Shown piece after piece: positions 1-8,423 of a DNA stretch of 64,000 nucleotides. A program made the translations under genes and the position numbers. The DNA comes from Pseudoalteromonas flavipulchra NCIMB 2033 = ATCC BAA-314 (GTDB lineage: Bacteria > Pseudomonadota > Gammaproteobacteria > Enterobacterales > Alteromonadaceae), in NCBI GenBank assembly GCA_000814665.1, contig JWIH01000025.1, positions 310,001-374,000 of the forward strand. Reading direction: 5' to 3'. The notes under the pieces are model-generated. The model ran no database searches and was not told the origin of the DNA. It worked only from the letters and a program-made list of their open reading frames with translations. Position 1 is the first letter of the stretch; every line of letters starts with the position of its first letter.

Positions 1-796
1 TGCGACCTGCGGCCAAATGTAGTGCAAAGCGAATGTTCCACAGGTTTTCGATGCACTCTAACAGCTCTTGATATTCTTCATGGGTCAAATAACCGTGATT
101 GATTAACTCTTCCAAAGTTTCAGCGCGGAAGTGCTTTTTAGCGACCCAAAAAATGGTTTGCAGGTCGCGCAGGCCACCGGGGTTTTCTTTAATATTAGGC
201 TCAAGGTTATAGGCGGTACCATGGCATTTTTTATGGCGAATATTCTGCTCATTGACCTTGGCGATAAAAAAGTCACTAGATTGCCAAATTGGGGTTTCAA
301 CGATATGTCGTTTGAGGTGTTCATACTCAATATGGTTACCACAAATGAGGCGGCTTTCCAGCAGGCTTGTGGCAAAGTGAACGTCATTTTGTTTTTGTTC
401 TAGGACTTGTTCATGGGTTCTTACGCTATGACCAATATCTAGACCTAAATCCCATAAATAAGTGACAAAACGCTCTAAACAGCTGGTCACTTCTTCACAG
501 GGAACGGATTTGGTTAGCACCAAAAAATCGATATCAGAGAACGGGTGTAACTCACCACGGCCATAACCACCAATGGCGATTAACGACAAGTCTGGTTGGT
601 GCGCCAGTCCGGTTTCATTAAACAGTTTAATCAACAAGCGGTCGATAAATTCGGCTCGAGAGTTAATTAGATTTCTAACGGGTTGCTTGGCAAATTGATT
701 GCTTAACCATTTGTAGAAAAAAGCAAGACAATCACGGTAATCGGTAAGTTCTTGTGCTTCGTCAAGAAGCGTCTTCACTTTGTTCGGTAATGCCAC
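1..796 (-). CDS. glnD: PII uridylyltransferase / uridylyl-removing enzyme, N-terminal part (cut by window edge)
   Basis: GlnD senses glutamine and adds or removes UMP on the PII protein, controlling nitrogen assimilation. About 265 N-terminal residues are present and the rest lies beyond position 1. The nucleotidyltransferase signature is visible: GGYGRGELHPFSDIDFLVL at about residues 76-94, with catalytic-type Asp88 and Asp90. I placed the start at the GTG at 796 (MALPNKVKTLL...), because AGGAT sits about 8 bases upstream; an ATG slightly further up is in another frame. In gammaproteobacteria glnD commonly lies next to map and divergent from rpsB, as here. The reading frame is open to the window edge. 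Confidence 0.93.
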   Translation of the reverse strand, partial: MALPNKVKTLLDEAQELTDYRDCLAFFYKWLSNQFAKQPVRNLINSRAEFIDRLLIKLFNETGLAHQPDLSLIAIGGYGRGELHPFSDIDFLVLTKSVPCEEVTSCLERFVTYLWDLGLDIGHSVRTHEQVLEQKQNDVHFATSLLESRLICGNHIEYEHLKRHIVETPIWQSSDFFIAKVNEQNIRHKKCHGTAYNLEPNIKENPGGLRDLQTIFWVAKKHFRAETLEELINHGYLTHEEYQELLECIENLWNIRFALHLAAGR

Positions 797-965
797 TTAG
801 GATCCTGTGTCATGCGCGCAAAAACAGTAGAGTCCTGTTTTACACTAAATAAATAAGAATTGCGAGTGACGGGGAGGTGAAGGGTCAAGGATTGGGCAAC
901 TAGCATTGCGTGTAACTGATATCTAAACACAAGGGGTGCTGTAATCGCTGTAGCGTGAGTTGCGC

Positions 966-995
966 AATAAAAAAGCCAGCAATCTGGCTGGCTTT
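966..995 (-). terminator. Rho-independent terminator after map
   Basis: A perfect 9-bp stem (972-980 with 987-995) and six-base loop are followed on the minus strand by a T-rich tract. It lies 18 bases after the map stop codon. Confidence 0.8.
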
Positions 996-1013
996 GATAA
1001 ATGCTTTTTGCAA

Positions 1014-1805
1014 TTAAGCTGAATGCGTAATAACGCGGTCTATCGTCTCGTCATTGCGTAGCGTTAAGATCTCAACGCCATTATCTGTGACAAGCAGCGT
1101 GTGTTCCCACTGCGCCGAAAGACTACGGTCTTTGGTAACGACAGTCCACTCATCTTTTAGTAGCTTACATTGGCGCTTACCCGCGTTAACCATAGGCTCG
1201 ATAGTCAAACACATACCAGCTTTAAGCACTTCGCCAGTGCCTGGTTTGCCATAGTGCATTACTTGTGGTTCTTCATGGAATTCTTTACCAATGCCGTGAC
1301 CACAATATTCACGCACGATAGAGTAGTTAAAGCCTTCTGCATACTTTTGAATTGCAGCACCAATATCACCCAAACGCACGCCCGGTTTTACCATTTTTAT
1401 CGCAAGGTATAGGCTCTCTTGCGTGATTTCGCTTAAGCGCTTACCTTGGATAGTTGGTGTACCGACGTAAAACATTTTTGACGTATCACCATGATAACCA
1501 TCTTTGATCACAGTGATGTCGATATTGATAATGTCGCCCTCTTTTAGCGGTTTATCGTTTGGGATACCGTGACAGATAACGTGGTTAACTGAGGTACAAA
1601 TAGACTTCGGAAAGCCGTGATAATTTAGCGGTGCAGGAACAGCACCTTGCTCATCAACAATGTAGTTGTGACAAATGGTGTTTAATTCGTCGGTGGTCAC
1701 CCCTGGCTTAACATACGGCTCGATCATTTCCAGTACTTCCGCGGCTAAACGCCCGGCAACACGCATTTTTTCGATTTCTTCAGGGGTTTTGATCACAGCA
1801 CTCAT
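1014..1805 (-). CDS. map: Type I methionine aminopeptidase
   Basis: Removes the initiator methionine from nascent proteins in the cytoplasm, using a di-metal centre. The 263 residues match the 264 of the E. coli enzyme. The expected ligands are present: His79 (substrate pocket), Asp96, Asp107, His170, Glu203 and Glu234, in the usual contexts (NIDITVIKDGYHGD, CGHGIG, TIEPM). The protein begins MSAVIKTPEEIEKMR, typical of the family. It is divergent from rpsB, the common arrangement in gammaproteobacteria, and ends at a clear terminator. Confidence 0.97.
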   Translation of the reverse strand: MSAVIKTPEEIEKMRVAGRLAAEVLEMIEPYVKPGVTTDELNTICHNYIVDEQGAVPAPLNYHGFPKSICTSVNHVICHGIPNDKPLKEGDIINIDITVIKDGYHGDTSKMFYVGTPTIQGKRLSEITQESLYLAIKMVKPGVRLGDIGAAIQKYAEGFNYSIVREYCGHGIGKEFHEEPQVMHYGKPGTGEVLKAGMCLTIEPMVNAGKRQCKLLKDEWTVVTKDRSLSAQWEHTLLVTDNGVEILTLRNDETIDRVITHSA

Positions 1806-1862
1806 TTAGACTCCAAGTCAATTTAGATGAACATTTATTATGCACAAATTTTACGCATAAGA

Positions 1863-1891
1863 TTGAGTTAATTCTTTATATATGGTATAAA
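1863..1891 (+). promoter_or_regulatory. Sigma-70 promoter of the rpsB-tsf operon
   Basis: TTGAGT (1863-1868), a 17-base spacer and TATAAA (1886-1891) are followed by a G+C-rich discriminator (GCGCGCC). Such discriminators are typical of stringently controlled ribosomal promoters. The predicted start is near 1898, giving a leader of about 187 bases. Confidence 0.6.
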
Positions 1892-1897
1892 GCGCGC

Positions 1898-2084
1898 CGT
1901 CTTTTTACAAATAATTCTTCCTCACACGATGAGATTGAATGTTTGTAGTTAAGACAACACACTTATTAATATTAACACACACACATATCGACACATACAC
2001 TTGGGTGCATGCAGTTATAAAAACTTCGTGTTGGTGCTATGGGATATGTGGAGGCCTAACCCTAACTTTTAGAGGAAATATACA
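1898..2084 (+). promoter_or_regulatory. rpsB leader, S2 autoregulatory-type RNA
   Basis: The long untranslated leader ends in a block at 2041-2070 (GGGATATGTGGAGGCCTAAC followed by CCTAACTTTT). From memory, this closely resembles the E. coli rpsB leader just upstream of the ribosome binding site. In gammaproteobacteria this leader is the target for feedback repression of rpsB-tsf by protein S2. The ribosome binding site is AGAGGAAA. The function is inferred from that resemblance and from position. Confidence 0.65.
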
Positions 2085-2813
2085 ATGGCAAACGTTTCAA
2101 TGCGCGATATGCTTCAAGCTGGTGTTCACTTCGGTCACCAAGCACGTTACTGGAACCCTAAGATGAAGCCGTTCATCTTCGGTGCACGTAACCGCGTTCA
2201 TATCATCAACCTAGAAAAAACAGTTCCTATGTTCAACGATGCACTTAAGTTCTTACAGAACGTAGCATCTAACAAAGGCAAAATCCTTTTCGTAGGTACT
2301 AAGCGCGCTGCAAGCGAAGCAGTTAAAGAAGCGGCTATCCAAAGTGAGCAGTTCTATGTAAATCACCGTTGGTTAGGTGGTATGTTGACTAACTGGAAAA
2401 CAGTTCGTCAATCAATCAAGCGTCTTAAAGAGCTTGAGACTCAAAGCCAAGACGGTACTTTCGAGAAGCTTACTAAGAAAGAAGCGCTAATGCTTACTCG
2501 TGAAATGCAAAAGCTTGAAAAAGGCCTTGGCGGTATCAAAGATATGGGCGGTCTTCCAGACGCTATCTTCGTTATCGACGCTGACCACGAGCACATCGCT
2601 ATCCGTGAAGCTAACAACCTAGGTATCCCAGTAGTATCTGTTGTTGATACTAACTCAAACCCAGATGGTGTTGATTTCATCATCCCAGGTAACGACGACG
2701 CTATCCGTGCAATCCAGCTATACACTGGTGCAGTAGCGACTGCTATCACTGAAGGTCGTGAAAGCAACATCGTTGCTCAAGCAGAAAACGACGACTTCGT
2801 TGAAGCTGAGTAA
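2085..2813 (+). CDS. rpsB: 30S ribosomal protein S2
   Basis: Structural protein of the small ribosomal subunit and translational repressor of its own operon. The 242 residues match the family (E. coli 241). The N-terminus MANVSMRDMLQAGVHFGHQ and the internal NHRWLGGMLTNWKT and GIPVVSVVDTNSNPDGVD segments are diagnostic. Its codon choice looks strongly biased, as expected for a highly expressed gene. It is first in the operon, with tsf 220 bases downstream. Confidence 0.99.
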   Translation: MANVSMRDMLQAGVHFGHQARYWNPKMKPFIFGARNRVHIINLEKTVPMFNDALKFLQNVASNKGKILFVGTKRAASEAVKEAAIQSEQFYVNHRWLGGMLTNWKTVRQSIKRLKELETQSQDGTFEKLTKKEALMLTREMQKLEKGLGGIKDMGGLPDAIFVIDADHEHIAIREANNLGIPVVSVVDTNSNPDGVDFIIPGNDDAIRAIQLYTGAVATAITEGRESNIVAQAENDDFVEAE

Positions 2814-2837
2814 TTACCTGATTAGGTATTAGCTGTC

Positions 2838-2880
2838 ATCAAGTCTTCATCAAATTATTGGTGAAGACTTGATATTCTTT
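2838..2880 (+). terminator. Partial terminator / attenuator between rpsB and tsf
   Basis: A perfect 12-bp stem (2838-2849 with 2862-2873) is followed by a weak T-rich stretch (ATTCTTT). It probably reduces but does not abolish read-through into tsf. Confidence 0.6.
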
Positions 2881-3033
2881 ATAAGCGATTAACTGCTTAT
2901 CCCGTTGTTTGCCAAGCAGACCTTGAAAGATAACGGATTTTTATCAAATTGAGGCGAGCTGTACTTGATTTGATATTCAGCCAACCTAAGGTTGGTTTTA
3001 TCAAGAACTGAATTCAGATTTGAGGATATTCTA

Positions 3034-3885
3034 ATGGCTGTAACTGCTGCCCTAGTAAAAGAACTTCGTGAGCGCACTGGCGCTGGCATGATGGATTGTA
3101 AAAAAGCACTGACAGAAACTGGCGGTGATATCGATCAAGCAATCGAAAACATGCGTAAAAGTGGTGCTGCTAAAGCTGCTAAAAAAGCAGGCAACATCGC
3201 TGCTGAAGGTACAATCATCATCAAGCAAGGCGAAGGTTTTGCTGCACTAGTAGAAGTTAACTGTCAAACTGACTTCGTAGCAAAAGATGCAAGCTTCCTT
3301 GCATTTGCTAACGAAATTGCTGACGCAGCTGTAGCTGAGCAACTAACTATCGAAGACTTACAAGCTAAGTTTGAAGAGACTCGCGTTGCACTAGTAGCTA
3401 AAATCGGTGAGAACATGAACATCCGTCGTGTTTCTTACATCCAAGGTGACAAGCTAGTTGCTTACCGTCACGGCGAGCGTATCGGTGTTGTTGTAGCTGG
3501 TGATGCTGACGAAGAAACACTTAAGCACGTTGCAATGCACGTTGCTGCTTCTAAGCCAGACTACCTAAACCCAGAAGACGTACCTGCTGAAGTAGTTGAA
3601 AAAGAAAAAGCGGTTCAAGTTGAAATCGCAATGAACGAAGGTAAGCCAGCTGAAATCGCTGAGAAGATGGTTGTTGGTCGTATGAAGAAGTTCACTGGTG
3701 AGATCTCTCTTACTGGTCAAGCTTTCATCATGGAACCTAAGAAATCAGTGGGTGACTACCTTAAAGAGAAGAATGCATCTGTTTCTTCATTCGTTCGCCT
3801 AGAAGTAGGTGAAGGTATCGAGAAGAAAGAAGAAGACTTCGCAGCAGAAGTTGCAGCACAAATCGCTGCAGCAAAAGGCCAGTAA
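3034..3885 (+). CDS. tsf: Elongation factor Ts
   Basis: Nucleotide exchange factor that regenerates EF-Tu-GTP. It is 283 residues, equal to E. coli EF-Ts. The N-terminal UBA-like domain carries the signature LRERTGAGMMDCKKAL, and VNCQTDFVAKD marks the core domain. I chose the ATG at 3034 (MAVTAALVKELRE), preceded by TGAGGA; an in-frame start 42 bases upstream would add a non-family extension. It forms an operon with rpsB and ends before a strong terminator. Confidence 0.99.
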   Translation: MAVTAALVKELRERTGAGMMDCKKALTETGGDIDQAIENMRKSGAAKAAKKAGNIAAEGTIIIKQGEGFAALVEVNCQTDFVAKDASFLAFANEIADAAVAEQLTIEDLQAKFEETRVALVAKIGENMNIRRVSYIQGDKLVAYRHGERIGVVVAGDADEETLKHVAMHVAASKPDYLNPEDVPAEVVEKEKAVQVEIAMNEGKPAEIAEKMVVGRMKKFTGEISLTGQAFIMEPKKSVGDYLKEKNASVSSFVRLEVGEGIEKKEEDFAAEVAAQIAAAKGQ

Positions 3886-3952
3886 TCACTTATTGTGATG
3901 CCTAATGACGTAAAAGCTGACATTAGCTTTGCGTCATTGCTGAAAATTCTCT

Positions 3953-3997
3953 AAAATAACCGCGCATTTATGTCTAGCATAAGCGCGGTTATTTTTT
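3953..3997 (+). terminator. Rho-independent terminator after tsf
   Basis: A 12-bp stem (3954-3965 with 3983-3994) is followed by six T. An upstream hairpin at about 3904-3938 precedes it. It separates rpsB-tsf from pyrH. Confidence 0.85.
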
Positions 3998-4024
3998 ACC
4001 TCACTTTTAATTGGCCCGGATATT

Positions 4025-4762
4025 ATGACTATCAATAAAAAACCTGTTTTTAGACGCGTTCTTTTAAAGCTTAGTGGTGAAGCTTTAATGGGAGATGAAG
4101 GCTTTGGTATCGATCCAAAAGTATTGGATCGTATGGCACAAGAAATCAAAGAGTTAGTAGAGCTCGACGTAGAAGTGGGTTTGGTTATCGGTGGCGGTAA
4201 CTTCTTACGTGGTGGTTCACTTGCAGAAGCGGGCATGAACCGAGTTGTGGGCGACCACATGGGCATGCTAGCGACCGTCATGAACGGCCTTGCGATGCGT
4301 GATGCGCTGCACCGTGCTTTTGTAAACGCACGTTTGATGTCTGCTATCCCGCTAAATGGTGTGTGTGATGCGTACAATTGGGCAGAAGCAATTAGCCTAT
4401 TAAAATCTGGCCGTGTTGTTATTTTCTCTGCAGGTACGGGCAACCCGTTCTTTACCACGGACTCAGCAGCATGTTTGCGCGGTATCGAGATTGAAGCGGA
4501 TACCGTGATTAAAGCTACTAAGGTTGAAGGGGTATTTAGTGACGATCCGGTGAAAAACCCAGATGCTACGCTGTACCGCACGTTAACTTACAACGAAGTT
4601 ATCGACAAAGAATTGAAAGTGATGGATTTAGCTGCATTTACATTGGCACGTGACCACAATATGCCAATCAGCGTATTCAACATGAATAAACCGGGTGCAT
4701 TGAAAAATGTCATCATGGGTGAAGAGGAAGGTACCCTTATCTCTTCTCAAGCAGCAGAATAA
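4025..4762 (+). CDS. pyrH: UMP kinase
   Basis: Phosphorylates UMP to UDP in pyrimidine nucleotide synthesis. It belongs to the amino-acid-kinase fold, not the eukaryotic UMP/CMP kinase fold. The 245 residues are close to E. coli (241). Visible motifs are RVLLKLSGEALMG at the N-terminus, VIGGGNFLRG, GVCDAYNWAEA in the region facing GTP and UTP control, and the TGNPFFTTDSAA loop. It stands between tsf and frr, the conserved order. Confidence 0.98.
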   Translation: MTINKKPVFRRVLLKLSGEALMGDEGFGIDPKVLDRMAQEIKELVELDVEVGLVIGGGNFLRGGSLAEAGMNRVVGDHMGMLATVMNGLAMRDALHRAFVNARLMSAIPLNGVCDAYNWAEAISLLKSGRVVIFSAGTGNPFFTTDSAACLRGIEIEADTVIKATKVEGVFSDDPVKNPDATLYRTLTYNEVIDKELKVMDLAAFTLARDHNMPISVFNMNKPGALKNVIMGEEEGTLISSQAAE

Positions 4763-4854
4763 TCTGACGACTATTTCAGCAACTCGCAGTTAAGTAGCGA
4801 ATCTCTAAATTGCGAGTATAATCTGGCATAACAAGAACAGACTAGGAAAGTATT

Positions 4855-5412
4855 GTGATCGAAGATATTAAAAAAGACGCTCAAGAGCGCATGAAAAAAA
4901 GTGTGGCTGCACTTGGAAGCCAGCTTTCTAAAATCCGCACAGGTCGTGCACACCCTGCGCTACTAGATGGTATTTCTGTTTCTTACTACGGTGCAGATAC
5001 ACCGTTAAACCAAGTAGCAAACGTAACGACGGAAGACTCTCGTACACTGGCTATCAGCGTATTCGACAAATCGCTTGCACAAGCGGTAGAAAAAGCAATC
5101 ATGTCTTCTGACTTAGGTTTAAACCCAATGTCAGCAGGTACTGTGATCCGTGTTCCACTTCCTCCATTAACTGAAGAGCGTCGTAAAGATCTTATCAAGA
5201 TCGTACGTGGTGAGGTTGAAGGTGGTCGTGTTGCAGTACGTAACATTCGCCGTGATGCAAACGGTGATATTAAATCATTGCTAAAAGACAAAGAAATTTC
5301 TGAAGACGAAGCACGTCAAGCTGAAGATGATATCCAAAAATTGACTGATAAGTTCATCAAAGAAATGGATACTCAACTAAGCGCGAAAGAAGCAGAGTTG
5401 ATGGAAATCTAA
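4855..5412 (+). CDS. frr: Ribosome recycling factor
   Basis: With EF-G it splits post-termination ribosomes. It has 185 residues, the normal length. It starts at GTG (4855) with AGGAAAG upstream, reading MIEDIKKDAQERMKKSV. The conserved KIRTGRAHPALLDGI and NVTTEDSRTLAISVFDK segments are present. It is followed by a very strong terminator. Confidence 0.98.
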   Translation: MIEDIKKDAQERMKKSVAALGSQLSKIRTGRAHPALLDGISVSYYGADTPLNQVANVTTEDSRTLAISVFDKSLAQAVEKAIMSSDLGLNPMSAGTVIRVPLPPLTEERRKDLIKIVRGEVEGGRVAVRNIRRDANGDIKSLLKDKEISEDEARQAEDDIQKLTDKFIKEMDTQLSAKEAELMEI

Positions 5413-5533
5413 ATGTCTTTATCCTAGCGTTTATATTTACGCACTGTTTACGTATTGCAGAAATTTCTGCTTTGTTTCTGAGCAGTTAGCGTTTTTTTGG
5501 CTAGGTACACTGACAAATTTATTAGGTTTGAAG

Positions 5534-5567
5534 CGCCGCCTAGGGTATACTAGGCGGCGTTTTTTTT
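5534..5567 (+). terminator. Rho-independent terminator after frr
   Basis: A perfect 10-bp G+C-rich stem (5534-5543 with 5550-5559) with six-base loop is followed by eight T, just before uppS. Confidence 0.92.
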
Positions 5568-5583
5568 CACTTAAATTGGAATT

Positions 5584-6357
5584 ATGGTTTTAGAAGCAGA
5601 GGTTATTTCGCAGCAATCATTGCCAAAACATGTTGCGATAATAATGGATGGCAACGGTCGTTGGGCTCAAGCTCGCAGGCGTCCTCGCGCCTTCGGACAC
5701 AAGAAGGGCGTAGATTCGGTTCGCAGTGCTGTACAATTCTGTTCCAAGTTAGGTATAGAGTCTCTGACGCTATTTGCCTTTAGTAGTGAAAACTGGCGTA
5801 GGCCAGAAGATGAAGTCAGCACGTTAATGGAATTATTTATTTATGTGCTGTCTAAAGAAGTTAAAAAATTACATAAGAACAACGTAAAGCTAACCATTAT
5901 TGGCGATCTTTCTCGTTTTCCTGACAGCCTCCAAAAGCGTGTTCATGAAGCTCAAACATTGACCCAGGACAATACAGGGCTTAACTTAAACATTGCAGCA
6001 AATTACGGTGGACGTTGGGATATCACACAGGCAGCACAACACCTCGCAAAACAAGTTGCAGCAGGTGAATTGCAACCAAGTGATATAACCGAAGATGCCT
6101 TGACAGAGCAGATGACGATGGCCGATCAAGCGAATCTCGACTTGCTGATCAGAACGGGAGGCGACTTCCGCATCAGTAACTTCTTGCTATGGCAAGCTGC
6201 ATATGCCGAACTCTATTTTACCGACACGCTTTGGCCTGATTTTGACGAGCAAGCATTCTCTGAAGCCATTGCTTGTTACGTGTCTAGAGAGCGACGCTTC
6301 GGATGCACAGGAGAGCAGATAAAGCAGCTCCTCGCAGAGAAAGACGCAACAAGTTAA
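5584..6357 (+). CDS. uppS: Undecaprenyl pyrophosphate synthase (cis-prenyltransferase)
   Basis: Condenses isopentenyl-PP onto farnesyl-PP to make the C55 lipid carrier for peptidoglycan and O-antigen. The 257 residues match the family. The catalytic MDGNGRWA motif is at residues 21-28 (Asp22), with SSENWRRP, and RTGGDFRISNFLLWQ near the C-terminus. It leads a run of envelope genes and ends 10 bases before cdsA. Confidence 0.98.
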   Translation: MVLEAEVISQQSLPKHVAIIMDGNGRWAQARRRPRAFGHKKGVDSVRSAVQFCSKLGIESLTLFAFSSENWRRPEDEVSTLMELFIYVLSKEVKKLHKNNVKLTIIGDLSRFPDSLQKRVHEAQTLTQDNTGLNLNIAANYGGRWDITQAAQHLAKQVAAGELQPSDITEDALTEQMTMADQANLDLLIRTGGDFRISNFLLWQAAYAELYFTDTLWPDFDEQAFSEAIACYVSRERRFGCTGEQIKQLLAEKDATS

Positions 6358-6367
6358 GGGTTCAAAT

Positions 6368-7234
6368 TTGTTAAAACAACGTATTCTAACGTCAGCGGTG
6401 CTTGCACCTCTGGCTCTACTTTTGGTGTTTTATACACCGCTGGCAATGTTTAGTACGATTGCCGCACTAATCGTTTTGCTTGGTGCATGGGAGTGGTCGG
6501 CGCTTGCGGGCCTATGTCAAAAGCGTCAGCGTTTTACTTTCGTTGGCGTTATGGCGGTGTTAATTCTATTGCTTAACACCCATTGGCCGATACAGGATTT
6601 ATGGCAGCAAGGGCGCTTAGTCGCTGATGCCAATTATGTATTTACGCTCGCTTTTGCGTGGTGGTTGGTCGCTACTTTCTTGGTGGTGAAATACCCACGA
6701 GCAGCTCGTGCTTGGAATGAAGGGATCATGATGCGCTCCATCGCCGGTGTACTGACGCTAGTCCCGTTGTGGCTTGCGTTAAACGTGATGCGTAGTGCCG
6801 GATATGAAGATGGCGAGCACATAGGCTCAGTCCTTATCATGGTGGTATTGGGCATAGTGTGGAGCGCGGACATTGGCGCTTACTTCGCTGGAAAGAATTT
6901 AGGTAAGCATAAGCTTATGCCTAAAGTAAGCCCTAATAAAACGATTGAAGGTCTTGTTGGTGGCGTGATCACCGCAGTTGTTTTTGTGTTAGTGTTTTGT
7001 CACTTCGCCGCAATTGATCTCAATATGTGGCCAATTTACGCTGCAATGACCATTATTATCGCGCTATTTTCTGCCGTTGGTGATTTGCTTGAAAGTATGT
7101 TTAAGCGCGAAGTAGGTCTTAAAGATTCAGGCCGTTGTTTGCCAGGTCACGGCGGTATCCTAGATCGCATTGATAGCTTAACGGCCGCGGCACCCATTTT
7201 TGCTTTTTGCTACGCTTGGACGGTTGTGCTATGA
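6368..7234 (+). CDS. cdsA: Phosphatidate cytidylyltransferase
   Basis: Inner-membrane enzyme making CDP-diacylglycerol from CTP and phosphatidate, the branch point of phospholipid synthesis. The 288 residues hold multiple membrane segments and the family signature near the C-terminus (KDSGRCLPGHGGILDRIDSL). The start is TTG at 6368, with AAGGG upstream and no better start in frame. The stop overlaps the dxr start by 4 bases (ATGA), so the two are translationally coupled. Confidence 0.96.
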   Translation: MLKQRILTSAVLAPLALLLVFYTPLAMFSTIAALIVLLGAWEWSALAGLCQKRQRFTFVGVMAVLILLLNTHWPIQDLWQQGRLVADANYVFTLAFAWWLVATFLVVKYPRAARAWNEGIMMRSIAGVLTLVPLWLALNVMRSAGYEDGEHIGSVLIMVVLGIVWSADIGAYFAGKNLGKHKLMPKVSPNKTIEGLVGGVITAVVFVLVFCHFAAIDLNMWPIYAAMTIIIALFSAVGDLLESMFKREVGLKDSGRCLPGHGGILDRIDSLTAAAPIFAFCYAWTVVL

Positions 7235-8421
7235 GCGAGCAAAACTTGGTAGTACTAGGAGCGACAGGCTCTATTGGACTATCAACCTTAGATGTCGTTA
7301 GCCGCAATAAAGAACAATATCGTGTATTTGCCTTAGTCGCAGGGCAAAACGCGGAAAAGATGGCTGAGCTTTGTTTACGTCATCAGCCTAAATACGCGGT
7401 TATGAGCTCTGAGCACGCAGCTCAGCAACTTTCTCAACGTTTGGTGGGCACTACCACTGAAGTACTCCATGGCGTTGAAGCAATGGCCGAGATGGCTCGT
7501 CACGTAGATGTGGATATCGTGATGTCCGCAATCGTTGGTGCAGCAGGGTTGTTACCGACACTAGCGGCAGTCGAGGCGGGTAAAAAAGTGCTGCTGGCGA
7601 ACAAAGAGTCGTTAGTAATGAGTGGCCAGCTGTTTATGGATAAAGTAAAAGCGTATGGTGCGACTTTACTCCCTATCGACAGTGAACATAATGCTATTTA
7701 CCAGTGCCTACCAACGACCATTCAAACGGGACAATCTTCAAACCTAAGTCACAGCGGTGTTAGTAAGATTTTATTAACCGGTTCTGGTGGACCTTTCTTG
7801 CAGCGTTCATTGGCTACCTTAGCTTCAGTAACGGTGGAAGAAGCGGTTGCGCATCCTAATTGGTCTATGGGCAGAAAAATCTCTGTCGACTCTGCGACCA
7901 TGATGAATAAAGGGCTAGAGTTTATTGAAGCGAAGTGGTTATTTAACTGCTCGGCTGACGATATTGAAGTGGTGATCCACCCACAAAGTATGATCCACTC
8001 AATGGTGCAGTATCGCGACGGCTCGGTGCTCGCACAAATGGGGCAGCCAGACATGCGAACGCCGATTGCATATGGGCTTGCCTATCCTGAAAGAATTGAC
8101 GCCGGTGTAGAGCCATTAGATTTTTCTCAGATTGTCGATTTCACTTTTACCAAACCAGATTTTAACCGTTATCCCAACCTCAAATTAGCGATTGACGCAT
8201 GTCGTAGTGGTCAGGCCGCAACAACAACAGTGAATGCCGCAAATGAAATCGCTGTTGCGGCATTTTTAGAGGGTAAGATAGGGTTTTGCGATATCTATCG
8301 AGTCAATGCCTTAACGCTTGAGCAAAGCACGCTTGGCGTATTAGAATCCGTTGAGTCTATTATGGAAACAGACCGAACGGCCCGCCACCGAGCGCAGCAA
8401 ATTATCGCCACATTGAGGTAA
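7231..8421 (+). CDS. dxr: 1-deoxy-D-xylulose 5-phosphate reductoisomerase
   Basis: Second step of the MEP isoprenoid pathway: NADPH-dependent conversion of DXP to MEP. The 396 residues match the family. The NADPH-binding GATGSIG is at the N-terminus, NKESLVM follows, and IDSEHNAIYQ holds the metal-binding acidic residues. I took the ATG at 7231 (MSEQNLVVLGATGS), which overlaps the cdsA stop. A start 24 bases upstream is possible but adds residues outside the family. Confidence 0.98.
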   Translation: MSEQNLVVLGATGSIGLSTLDVVSRNKEQYRVFALVAGQNAEKMAELCLRHQPKYAVMSSEHAAQQLSQRLVGTTTEVLHGVEAMAEMARHVDVDIVMSAIVGAAGLLPTLAAVEAGKKVLLANKESLVMSGQLFMDKVKAYGATLLPIDSEHNAIYQCLPTTIQTGQSSNLSHSGVSKILLTGSGGPFLQRSLATLASVTVEEAVAHPNWSMGRKISVDSATMMNKGLEFIEAKWLFNCSADDIEVVIHPQSMIHSMVQYRDGSVLAQMGQPDMRTPIAYGLAYPERIDAGVEPLDFSQIVDFTFTKPDFNRYPNLKLAIDACRSGQAATTTVNAANEIAVAAFLEGKIGFCDIYRVNALTLEQSTLGVLESVESIMETDRTARHRAQQIIATLR

Positions 8422-8423
8422 CT

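Noticed and set aside
1939..2166. 75-residue frame in the rpsB leader
   Set aside because: It overlaps the conserved leader and rpsB itself in another frame and has no family resemblance.
2992..3033. Longer start for tsf
   Set aside because: It adds 14 residues not found in the family; the ATG at 3034 has a good ribosome binding site and gives the exact family length.
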